A stretch of 64,000 nt of DNA from Pseudodesulfovibrio indicus (lineage in GTDB: Bacteria > Desulfobacterota > Desulfovibrionia > Desulfovibrionales > Desulfovibrionaceae): NCBI RefSeq assembly GCF_001563225.1, contig NZ_CP014206.1:3282001-3346000 (forward strand), read 5' to 3'. A model generated the notes under the pieces. The model saw only the letters and a program-made list of their open reading frames with translations. It made no database searches and was not told where the DNA came from. Every line of letters begins with the position of its first letter. Positions within the stretch are counted from its first letter, which is position 1. Of the stretch, positions 42,510-50,116 are shown piece after piece. The translations under genes and the position numbers were made by a program.

Positions 42510-42585
42510 CCAGGGGGGAAACCTCTTGAGAGAGGTTTCCCCCCTGGATCCCCCTTCCAGAACTTTTTGTCGCTCGCTTCGCTCG
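42510..42585 (+). repeat. Hairpin repeat, family B copy 1
   Basis: Perfect 17-bp stem (CCAGGGGGGAAACCTCT / AGAGGTTTCCCCCCTGG) with loop TGAG at 42510-42547. The tail reads ATCCCCCTTCCAGAACTTTTTG and then a small stem with a CTTCG-type loop (CGCTTCGC). The same order occurs at 60918-61020 and, reversed, at 61097-61210. Confidence 0.8.
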
Positions 42586-42696
42586 GGTTCGTGCGGTGGC
42601 GGGCAACAGGCGCAAAAAAACCGTCCCGGAGGACGGTTGCGTTCCTATTTTCAACTCCCGCACCCGCACGCATTGAGGCTTTCGAGAGTGGTTCAG

Positions 42697-42778
42697 CCGT
42701 GCATTTTCTCCCCGAGGGGTTTGACCGCAGCGTAGTGGGCCTACGTGAGGATCAAACCCCTCGGGGAAAAATGTGCGG
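42697..42778. repeat. Large inverted repeat with inner hairpin downstream of proA
   Basis: Outer arms CCGTGCATTTTCTCCCCGAG... and ...CTCGGGGAAAAATGTGCGG pair over about 25 bp with few mismatches; the arms also contain GGGGTTTGA/TCAAACCCC. Inside is a second hairpin CGTAG-TGGGC-CTACG. It may also terminate proA, since it begins shortly after the stop. Confidence 0.75.
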
Positions 42779-42802
42779 ATGGGCCGCTATCGGAAGCCGC
42801 CG

Positions 42803-44062
42803 CTACTCCCTGACCTGGCCTTCGCCCAGGAGGACGAATTTCGCGCTCGTCAGTTCCTTGATGCCCATGGGACCGTAGGCGTGGAGCTTGGACGTGGAGA
42901 TGCCGATCTCCGCGCCCAGGCCGAGCTGGCCGCCGTCGTTGAACCGGGTGGTGGCGTTGGCGACCACCAGGGAGGCGTCCACCTCGCGGATGAAGCGCAT
43001 GCAGTTCTGGTAGTCCTCGCTGAGGATGGACTCGGTGTGGTTGGAGCCGTACCGGGCGATGTGGTCCATGGCCTCGTCCAGCCCGTCCACCACCTTGACC
43101 GCCAGGATCAGGTCCAGGAACTCGAAGCCCCAGTCCTCGTCGGACGCGGGTTCGGCGTATTCCCCGAGCAGGGGCAGGGACTGGGGGCAGGCCTTGAACT
43201 TCACGCCCTTGGGGCCGATGGCCTCGGCCACCCGGGGCAGCAACTCGCCCGCCACGTCGCGGTGGACCAGCAGGCATTCCAGGGCGTTGCAGCCGCTGGG
43301 GTACTGCATCTTGGCGTTCTCCACGATGGGAACGGCCTTGTCCAGGTCGCAGGAAAGATCGGCATAGATGTGGCAGACGCCCTTGTAGTGCTTGAGCACG
43401 GGCATGGTCGCCTGGCTGGTCACTGCGCGGATCAGCCCCTCGCCGCCGCGCGGGATGACCACGTCGATGTATTCTTCGAGCTTGAGCATCTCGGCCACGG
43501 CCTCGCGATCCGTGGTGGGCGGCACCTGGACCGCGTCGCGGGGCAGCCCGGCCTCTTCCAGGGCGCGGTGCATCAGCCCGGCCAGGCAGGTGTTGGAGTG
43601 GAACGCCTCGCTGCCGCCGCGCAGGATGACCGCGTTGCCCGCCTTGAGGCAGAGGATGCCCGCGTCCACCGTGGCGTTGGGCCTGGATTCGTAGATCATG
43701 GCCACCACGCCGAGGGGCACGCGCATGCGGCCCACGAGCATCCCGTTGGGGCGCTTGACCATGGACTCGATCTCGCCCACGGGGTCGGCCATGGCCGCCA
43801 CCTCGCGGCAACCCTGGATCATGGAACCCAGTACCTTTTCGCTGATGGTCAGCCGCTGCACCCGCGCCTTGTCCAGGCCGCGCTCGGCGGCCGCGTCCAG
43901 GTCCAGCTTGTTGGCTTCGGCAATGGCCGCCGACTCGGATTCCAGCAGCCCGGCCAGGATCAGCAGGGCGTCCGCCTTGGCCTTGCCCGAGGCTGCCGAG
44001 AGCTTGCGGGCCGCCGCCTTGGCGCGCTTGCCCATCTCCACCATCTGTTCGCGTATGTCCAT
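42803..44062 (-). CDS. proA: Gamma-glutamyl phosphate reductase
   Basis: 419-residue NADPH-dependent enzyme of proline synthesis, an aldehyde-dehydrogenase-fold protein. The catalytic cysteine lies in PSGCNALECLLVH, and VIPRGGEGLIRAV and the C-terminal SKLHAYGPMGIKELTS segment are characteristic. No proB is adjacent. Confidence 0.97.
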   Translation of the reverse strand: MDIREQMVEMGKRAKAAARKLSAASGKAKADALLILAGLLESESAAIAEANKLDLDAAAERGLDKARVQRLTISEKVLGSMIQGCREVAAMADPVGEIESMVKRPNGMLVGRMRVPLGVVAMIYESRPNATVDAGILCLKAGNAVILRGGSEAFHSNTCLAGLMHRALEEAGLPRDAVQVPPTTDREAVAEMLKLEEYIDVVIPRGGEGLIRAVTSQATMPVLKHYKGVCHIYADLSCDLDKAVPIVENAKMQYPSGCNALECLLVHRDVAGELLPRVAEAIGPKGVKFKACPQSLPLLGEYAEPASDEDWGFEFLDLILAVKVVDGLDEAMDHIARYGSNHTESILSEDYQNCMRFIREVDASLVVANATTRFNDGGQLGLGAEIGISTSKLHAYGPMGIKELTSAKFVLLGEGQVRE

Positions 44063-44395
44063 TTTCCGCTCCTTGAGATATCGTCCGCGAAAGCCGAATG
44101 AAATTCAGTTCCGCCAGGATCAATTTGCTAACCTCCGCCGGGGGATAAAGTCAATTCCCGCGTCAGGCCCCCGCATACACTTTGGATCGCCGAATTTCGA
44201 TCGATTTACGCATTTTGTTATTTGCCCCGACAAGAGCTTGATTACAAGCGCTGTTTTTGGCGATTTTCCGCGCTTTTCCCAAAATAGGCTTTGACCTTTT
44301 TTACAATTTTGCTTATCAACGCCTCTGCGTTGCCGGGCCTTGCTTCCCGGCCGTCAAACCTCGAAAATCACCTTCCACGGAGGCACGAAAAACCA
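44063..44395. other. Divergent promoter region between proA and the YfgM-like gene
   Basis: About 330 AT-richer bases with no gene. Apart from the candidate plus-strand promoter at 44291-44319 I see no repeat or recognisable RNA. Confidence 0.6.
44291..44319 (+). promoter_or_regulatory. Candidate promoter of the YfgM-like gene and iorAB
   Basis: TTGACC (44291-44296), 17-base T-rich spacer, TATCAA (44314-44319). Confidence 0.4.
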
Positions 44396-45049
44396 ATGGC
44401 TGCAACCAATCCCGCTCAACCCGAGGCGCTGGCCGATATCGAGGCCCGTACGCCCCAAGCTCTGCACCCCATCCTCGAAGCGGCGTTCACCTACCGCAAG
44501 CAGCTCGTCCTCGGCGTGGCCGCCATCCTGGTCGTGGCCGCCGCCTACGCGGGCTTTCAGGCATACGGCGCAAAGGCCAAGGCGTCCGCCCAGGCCGAAC
44601 TCGGCGACATCCTGATGACCACCACCGGCGCGGAGACCCTGACCAAGCTGGACGGCTTGATCGGCACGGCCCCGTCCTCGGTCAAGCCCGCCGTGGTCCT
44701 GGAGGCCGCCCAGACCGCCATGACGCTCGGCGACTACGCCAAGGCCGCCGGTTACTGGGAGGCCCTGGTCGGCCTCACCGAAGGCGAGATGCAGTTCGTG
44801 GCCCGTCTCGGCAATGCCAAGGCCATGCTCCTTTCCGGCAACGCCGCCGACGCGCTCAAGGAAATGAACGAGCTGGTCGGCCTGGCCTCCGCCGCCTACA
44901 CCGTGCCGGTCTACCGCCAGCTGGCCCTGACCGCCGAGGCCGCGGGCGACACCGCCCAGGCCCTGGCCGCCTACAAGAAGCTGGAAGAGGAAAAGGTCGG
45001 CGACACGCCGTTCATCGAATACAAGATTTCCCAGCTGGAATCCAAGTAA
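44396..45049 (+). CDS. YfgM-like membrane protein with TPR domain
   Basis: 217 residues. A cytoplasmic N-terminal segment (1-38) precedes one membrane helix (about 40-60) and a periplasmic helical repeat region (60-210) with TPR-like pairs (ALKEMNELVGLASAAY, ALAAYKKLEEEKVG). This is the topology of YfgM/ancillary SecYEG proteins. The ATG at 44396 is 12 bases after GGAGG. It precedes iorA by 52 bases; a link to indolepyruvate metabolism is not evident. Confidence 0.7.
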   Translation: MAATNPAQPEALADIEARTPQALHPILEAAFTYRKQLVLGVAAILVVAAAYAGFQAYGAKAKASAQAELGDILMTTTGAETLTKLDGLIGTAPSSVKPAVVLEAAQTAMTLGDYAKAAGYWEALVGLTEGEMQFVARLGNAKAMLLSGNAADALKEMNELVGLASAAYTVPVYRQLALTAEAAGDTAQALAAYKKLEEEKVGDTPFIEYKISQLESK

Positions 45050-45101
45050 CGCATCATCAATAATGGGCCGTTCCGGTCAGGGACGGCCGCAGGAGAGAAA
45101 A

Positions 45102-46937
45102 ATGGCTAATCCGCTCTTGGGTGACACTCCCGGCGACACCCATCTGCTCCTCGGCAACGAGGCCATCGTTCGCGGCGCCGTGGAAGCCGGTATCCAGGTC
45201 GTTTCCTGTTATCCCGGCACCCCGTCCAGTGAAGTGCCCGACACGTTCTACCGCCTCTCGCCCGAAGGCAGGTACTACTTCGAATACTCGGTCAACGAGA
45301 AGGTCGCCCTTGAGGTGGCCGGTGGCGCGACCCTGGGCGGCGCGCTCTCCCTGTGCACCATGAAACACGTGGGCGTGAACGTGGCCGCCGACCCGCTGAT
45401 GACCCTGTGCTACGTCGGCGCGCCCGGCGGCCTGGTGCTGCTGTCCGCCGACGACCCCGGCTGCCATTCCAGCCAGAACGAGCAGGACAACCGCATTTAC
45501 GCCCGCATCGCGGGCATGCCGGTGCTGGAGCCCGCCACGGCCCAGGAAGCCAAGGACATGACCCGCGACGGCCTGAAGCTTTCCAAGAAACACGGCGCGC
45601 CGCTCTTGCTGCGCACCACCACCCGCGTGAACCATCTGCGCGGCCCGGTGGAGTTCGGCCCGGTTCCGGACCCCGGCAAGGCCGAAGGGTTCAAGCGCAA
45701 CCCGTCGCTGTACGTGCCCATTCCGGCCTTTTCCCGGCCCATGCACGTCCGGCTGCTGGAGCGCATCGAGGCACTGCGCGAGGAGGCCGAGAACTCCCCG
45801 TACAACACGGTCACCGGCTCCGGCGATCTGGGCATCGTCTGCTCCGGCATCTCCCGCGCCTACGTGGCCGATGCCCTGGACAACGCCGGGCTGGCCGACA
45901 AGGTCGCCATCCTGGAGTTGGGCTTCTCCTATCCCCTGCCCGAGAACAAGTGTCTCGACTTCCTCAAGTCCGTGAAGACGGTCCTGGTGGTCGAGGAACT
46001 GGAGCCGGTGGTGGAAAACGACCTCCGCGTCCTGGCCCAGAAGAACAAGCTCTCCGTTGAGATCAAGGGCAAGGACGTGCTCCCGCGCAACGGCGAGTTC
46101 ACCGTCACCCTGGTGGAGAACGCCATCCGCGCCGAGCTGGGCGAGGCCCCGGTCCCGACCTGCGAATGTTCCCTGCCCGAGCTGCCGGGCCGTCCGCCGA
46201 ACCTCTGCGCCGGCTGCCCGCATCGCGGCACCTACTACGCCGCGCGCAAGGTCTTCGGCGACGACGCCGTCTACTCCTCGGACATCGGCTGCTACACCCT
46301 CGGCCTGCTGCCCCCGTTGCAGACCGCCGACTTCCTGCTGTGCATGGGTTCCTCCATCTCGGCGGGCGGCGGACTGGCCAAGGCGTCCGGCCAGACCGTG
46401 GTCGCCTTCATCGGCGACTCCACCTTCTTCCACTCCGGCCTGACCGGCGTGGCCAACGCGGTCTTCAACACCCACGACGTGCTGATCGTCATCCTGGACA
46501 ACCGGACCACGGCCATGACCGGCCACCAGCCGAACCCCGGCGTGGACCGCACGGTCATCGGCGACAACGACCACCCGCTGGACATCGAGTCCGCCGTGCG
46601 CGGCCTGGGCGTCACCGAAATCCGCACGGTCAACCCGTTCAACCAGAAGAAGACCCTCGCGGCCCTGGAGGAGCTCAAGGAGCTCTCCGGCGTGCGCGTG
46701 CTCATCGCCAAGGAGCCCTGCCCGCTCTACACCCGCCGCGTCTACAAGAAGGTCGCCCCGCAGGTGGCCTACGTGGCCGAGTCCTGCACCGGCCGTTTCG
46801 AGTGCCTGGACAAGCTGGCCTGCCCGGCCATGTACAAGGAAGGCGGCAAGGCTGCGGTCAACCCGATCCTGTGCAACGGCTGCATGCTCTGCCTGCAGGT
46901 CTGCGGCCACATCAAAGCCAAGAAGAGAGGCAGCTAG
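45102..46937 (+). CDS. iorA: Indolepyruvate:ferredoxin oxidoreductase, alpha subunit
   Basis: 611-residue TPP enzyme that oxidatively decarboxylates aryl-pyruvates from Phe, Tyr and Trp, reducing ferredoxin. The pyrimidine-binding domain is N-terminal (SCYPGTPSSEVPDTF) and the TPP-binding domain central (CAGCPHRGTYYA, GDSTFFHSGLTG). At the C terminus the second ferredoxin-type motif is full (CNGCMLCLQVC), but the first reads CTGRFEC...CP, with Arg where the second Cys is expected. AGGAGAG precedes the ATG at 45102. iorB follows after two bases. Confidence 0.94.
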   Translation: MANPLLGDTPGDTHLLLGNEAIVRGAVEAGIQVVSCYPGTPSSEVPDTFYRLSPEGRYYFEYSVNEKVALEVAGGATLGGALSLCTMKHVGVNVAADPLMTLCYVGAPGGLVLLSADDPGCHSSQNEQDNRIYARIAGMPVLEPATAQEAKDMTRDGLKLSKKHGAPLLLRTTTRVNHLRGPVEFGPVPDPGKAEGFKRNPSLYVPIPAFSRPMHVRLLERIEALREEAENSPYNTVTGSGDLGIVCSGISRAYVADALDNAGLADKVAILELGFSYPLPENKCLDFLKSVKTVLVVEELEPVVENDLRVLAQKNKLSVEIKGKDVLPRNGEFTVTLVENAIRAELGEAPVPTCECSLPELPGRPPNLCAGCPHRGTYYAARKVFGDDAVYSSDIGCYTLGLLPPLQTADFLLCMGSSISAGGGLAKASGQTVVAFIGDSTFFHSGLTGVANAVFNTHDVLIVILDNRTTAMTGHQPNPGVDRTVIGDNDHPLDIESAVRGLGVTEIRTVNPFNQKKTLAALEELKELSGVRVLIAKEPCPLYTRRVYKKVAPQVAYVAESCTGRFECLDKLACPAMYKEGGKAAVNPILCNGCMLCLQVCGHIKAKKRGS

Positions 46938-46939
46938 CC

Positions 46940-47536
46940 ATGGCTGATACCAAGAAGATCCGCATATTCATGACCGGCGTCGGCGGCCAGGGCACCCTGA
47001 CCGCCACCACCCTGCTCGCCAAGACCGTGCTCAGCCAGGGGCTCCCCGTGACCTCCGGCGAGATCCACGGCATGGCCCAGCGCGGCGGCGTGGTCGAGTC
47101 CACGGTGCTCATCGGCTGCAAGTCTCCGAAGATCGGACTCGGCGAGGCCGACATCCTGCTCGGATTCGAGCCCATGGAGACCATGCGCGCTCTGCCCTAC
47201 CTGAAGCAGGGCGGCCTGGTGGTTTCCTCCACCGAGTATCTGCCGCCCCTGTCCGTGGCCATGGGCAAGATGGATTGCCCGACCATCGACGACATCAAGA
47301 AGGCCGTCTCCGCCTGCACCTCCAAGGCCTACTACATGGCCAACCAGTCCATCGGCCTGGAGGCCGGTGCGGTGCAGTCCGGCAACGTGGCCATGCTCGG
47401 CGCGCTCTGCGCGGCGGGCGAGCTGCCCTTCGGACCGGAGGCCCTGGAGGCCACCATCAAGGCGACCCTCCCGGCCAAGATCCAGGCCGTCAACCTCAAA
47501 GCCCTGGAGCTCGGCGTCAAGGCCTTGAACTCCTAG
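46940..47536 (+). CDS. iorB: Indolepyruvate:ferredoxin oxidoreductase, beta subunit
   Basis: 198-residue gamma-type subunit of the 2-oxoacid:ferredoxin oxidoreductase fold. TGVGGQGTLTATTLLA and GEIHGMAQRGGVVESTV are hallmark motifs. It starts two bases after iorA, and the sigma-54 activator gene starts 10 bases after its stop. Confidence 0.94.
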   Translation: MADTKKIRIFMTGVGGQGTLTATTLLAKTVLSQGLPVTSGEIHGMAQRGGVVESTVLIGCKSPKIGLGEADILLGFEPMETMRALPYLKQGGLVVSSTEYLPPLSVAMGKMDCPTIDDIKKAVSACTSKAYYMANQSIGLEAGAVQSGNVAMLGALCAAGELPFGPEALEATIKATLPAKIQAVNLKALELGVKALNS

Positions 47537-47546
47537 AGACAACCAC

Positions 47547-49127
47547 ATGGCAACCAATACCCAGGACCACTCCGATCTCAGCTATCTGCATACGCTGAAG
47601 ACCATTCAGGAGACCTTGAAGCGCGAGACAACGCTCGAGGAGTCCTTGAACGCGCTCCTGAAGACCCTGGCCCTGGACATGGAATATGTCCGGGCGTTCA
47701 TGGTCATCATGGACCCCAAGACCGAGAATCTGAAGCTCTCCCTGACCTACAGCCCCGCACAGTCCGACGACGTCACCTACTCGCCGGGCCGGGGCATCAT
47801 CGGGCGGGTCTTCGACTCCGGCCAGTCCATCAGCGTGCCGCGCATGTCCGACGACCCGGAGTTCCTGAACAAGGCGTTCGGGCGCAGCGAGGAGGAGCTC
47901 AGGAAACTCGGCTTCATCTGCGTCCCGGTGCTCAACCTGCGGTCCGACGAGACCGAGGTCATCGGCGCGCTGTCCGTTGACGTGCCGCTCATCCCCGCCG
48001 ACGACATGGCCGCCCACCGCGACTTCCTCGAAGTGGTGGCGGGCATCATCGCCGGGCACGTGGCCCAGCTCCAGGAGGAGATGGCCACCCAGAACCACCT
48101 GCTCTCCCAGGGCCTCATGGCCGGGGGCGCGGAAGCGGTTCCGCCCAAGGACTTCGTGGCCGCCAGCAAGGCCATGCGCCTGGTCCTGCGCCAGTCGAGC
48201 CAGGTGGCCCCCAGCCGGGCCACGGCGCTCTTGCGCGGCGAGTCCGGCACCGGCAAGGAGCTGCTGGCCGAGGCCATCCACCAGTCCAGCCCGCGCGCGG
48301 ACAAGCCGCTCATCAAGCTGAACTGCGCGGCCCTGCCGAGCGAGCTGATCGAGTCCGAGCTGTTCGGCCACCAGAAGGGCGCGTTCACCGGCGCGTTCCA
48401 GACCAAGCGCGGCCTGTTCGAGGTGGCGGACCAGGGCACCCTGTTCCTGGACGAGATCGGCGAACTCTCCATGGACGCCCAGGCCAAGGTGCTGCGGGCC
48501 ATCCAGGAGAAGGAGATCCAGCGCGTCGGCTCCGAACAGACCATCACCGTGGACGTGCGCCTCATCTGCGCCACCCACCAGCCGTTGGAAGAGCTGCTGG
48601 AAAAGGGCCTGTTCCGCGAGGACCTGTACTACCGCATCAACGTGTTCCCCATCTTCATCCCGCCCCTGAAGGAGCGCCGGGAGGACATCCTGCCCCTGGC
48701 CGAACACTTCCTGGCCGATTTCGCCGACGAATACGGCAAGGAAGTCAAACGCATCTCCACGCCCGCCATCGAGCTGCTGGTGATGTACCACTGGCCCGGA
48801 AACGTGCGCGAGCTGAAGAACTGCATGGAGCGCGCGGTGCTGCTCTGCGAGGAGCAGGTCATCCGCACCTACCACCTGCCGCCGACCCTGCAGTCGGCGG
48901 AGAGCTCGGCCACCGGCACCAACCTCTCCTTCGGCGAGGCCGTGGCCAAGTTCGAGCAGGAGCTGCTCATCGACTCGCTCAAGAAGACCGGCGGCAACAT
49001 GCTGCAGTCCGCCCGCGACCTGCGCGTGTCCTACCGGATCGTCAACTACAAGGTGAAGAAGTACAACATCGACGTGAAGAAGTACTCCCAGACCAAGAAG
49101 AAGACGAAAAAGAAGCTCGAAGTCTAG
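47547..49127 (+). CDS. Sigma-54-dependent transcriptional activator with GAF domain
   Basis: 526-residue NifA-type activator. N-terminal GAF sensor (about 20-180), AAA+ domain with Walker A GESGTGKE (231-238), sigma-54-contacting GAFTGA (278-283) and Walker B TLFLDEIGE, then a Fis-type helix-turn-helix (GGNMLQSARDLRVSYRIVNYKVKKY) and a lysine-rich tail. The HTH has Ser-Tyr-Arg in place of the usual Arg-x-Thr-Leu, so DNA recognition may differ. Co-linear with iorAB, so it may sense an aromatic compound; I find no clear sigma-54 promoter before iorA. Confidence 0.9.
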   Translation: MATNTQDHSDLSYLHTLKTIQETLKRETTLEESLNALLKTLALDMEYVRAFMVIMDPKTENLKLSLTYSPAQSDDVTYSPGRGIIGRVFDSGQSISVPRMSDDPEFLNKAFGRSEEELRKLGFICVPVLNLRSDETEVIGALSVDVPLIPADDMAAHRDFLEVVAGIIAGHVAQLQEEMATQNHLLSQGLMAGGAEAVPPKDFVAASKAMRLVLRQSSQVAPSRATALLRGESGTGKELLAEAIHQSSPRADKPLIKLNCAALPSELIESELFGHQKGAFTGAFQTKRGLFEVADQGTLFLDEIGELSMDAQAKVLRAIQEKEIQRVGSEQTITVDVRLICATHQPLEELLEKGLFREDLYYRINVFPIFIPPLKERREDILPLAEHFLADFADEYGKEVKRISTPAIELLVMYHWPGNVRELKNCMERAVLLCEEQVIRTYHLPPTLQSAESSATGTNLSFGEAVAKFEQELLIDSLKKTGGNMLQSARDLRVSYRIVNYKVKKYNIDVKKYSQTKKKTKKKLEV

Positions 49128-49148
49128 CTTCGACGCGACCAAAACAAT

Positions 49149-49185
49149 AAAAAAAGCGGCCCGGATTTTCCGGGCCGCCTTTTTC
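49149..49185. terminator. Terminator after the sigma-54 activator gene
   Basis: GCGGCCCGG-ATTTT-CCGGGCCGC followed by CTTTTTC; an A run on the left side allows use in both directions. Confidence 0.9.
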
Positions 49186-49201
49186 AATTCATTTTCCCAA
49201 A

Positions 49202-49309
49202 GCCGTTCAAAAACGCCAAGGGCAAGGCGCAAGAAAAGCCCGAGGCCGACGCGTGGTGACCCACGCGATGGTTCGGGCTTTTCGCAGCAACGCAGCTATT
49301 GGCGTTTGG
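49202..49309. repeat. Structured intergenic repeat, family A copy 2
   Basis: Begins GCCGTTCAAAAACGCCAAG and ends TATTGGCGTTTGG, with nested arms AGAAAAGCCCGA / TTCGGGCTTTTC and inner hairpin GACGCGTGG-TGAC-CCACGCG. Same order and length of blocks as the element at 25747-25869 read on the minus strand (GCTGTTC, AAGCGC, GGTCGACGCGTAGT). It abuts the stop codon of the next gene at 49312. Confidence 0.75.
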
Positions 49310-49311
49310 AT

Positions 49312-49860
49312 CTACTTGAAGGAACGGGAGAACAGCTCTTCGAGAGCCTTCTTGCCGTTTTCCTCCAGGAAGCGGGTGCCGGTGCCGGTGAAGTGCGCGG
49401 CGGTGATGGCCGGAGCCTCGACCGCGACCCAGGCGCCGTGTTCCCACTTGGACCAGGCGGACTTGGTCTGGTCGAAGACGTACAGCTCCTTGTTGCAGAT
49501 CTTGGCGAACTCGGCGCCCCAGCCGGTGCCGCCCTTGACGGTGCCGTCCTCCAGGATGGAGCCGACCACGAAGATCTGCTGGCTGGATTCCACCTGCCAC
49601 ATGATGGTCTGCAGGACCTTGCGCATCTTTTCCGCGTTGGTAAACTTGCGATTGAGCAGCCTGGAGACGTAGGTCAGGCTGACGTCCTTCTGGGTCAGCT
49701 CCTCGTCGGTCAGGACGCGGACGCCGCGGGTGCGCTCGATCCTGTGGCCCTCGAAGGTGTAGTTGACCTCGGACAGGCCGTGGTACTCGGCGAGTTTGCC
49801 GAACTGGTTCTCGGCACCCTGAGCGCCGCCGCTGAAAAGAGTGTGGTTCTGGTAGGGCAT
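49312..49860 (-). CDS. Conserved protein with Rossmann-like (SLOG/LOG-type) features
   Basis: 182 residues, no signal peptide. FSGGAQGAENQFGKLAEYHG near the N terminus and GTVKGGTGWGAEFAKICNKELYVFD near 115-140 resemble the nucleotide-binding glycine motifs and following acidic residue of SLOG/LOG Rossmann proteins, which hydrolyse or bind nucleotides. I cannot name a substrate. AAGGAGAG precedes the ATG at 49860. It is divergent from msrAB; a weak promoter (TTGCTT-17-CATAGT) lies at 49922-49950. Confidence 0.6.
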   Translation of the reverse strand: MPYQNHTLFSGGAQGAENQFGKLAEYHGLSEVNYTFEGHRIERTRGVRVLTDEELTQKDVSLTYVSRLLNRKFTNAEKMRKVLQTIMWQVESSQQIFVVGSILEDGTVKGGTGWGAEFAKICNKELYVFDQTKSAWSKWEHGAWVAVEAPAITAAHFTGTGTRFLEENGKKALEELFSRSFK

Positions 49861-50046
49861 GGTCTCTCCTTGGTGTGATTCAATGCGAAATTCGGTCGCG
49901 GCCGGACGGCTGGACATGCGTACTATGCACGGCCCGCCCTCGCGAAGCAATGCCACTTGCAACAAAACGGGCCAAAAATCCACCCTTTTTTGGTAAAAAT
50001 AACGATTTTCCGTAATCGATCCCTGCACCGGCGACGCCCCGCTCCA

Positions 50047-50075
50047 TTGACAACCCCGCACCCCATGCATACTTC
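50047..50075 (+). promoter_or_regulatory. Candidate promoter of msrAB
   Basis: TTGACA (50047-50052), 17-base spacer containing CCCCATGC, then TACTTC (50070-50075). The whole core resembles the grpE promoter. Confidence 0.5.
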
Positions 50076-50116
50076 TATGTAATAACCACTCTCATTTTCA
50101 AACGGAGGTGATCCAC

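Larger units (their letters stand above)
42423..42802. other. Intergenic region with two structured repeats
   Basis: No gene is supported. The region holds the hairpin repeat at 42510-42585 and the large inverted repeat at 42697-42778, which ends about 24 bases before the proA stop. Confidence 0.75.
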
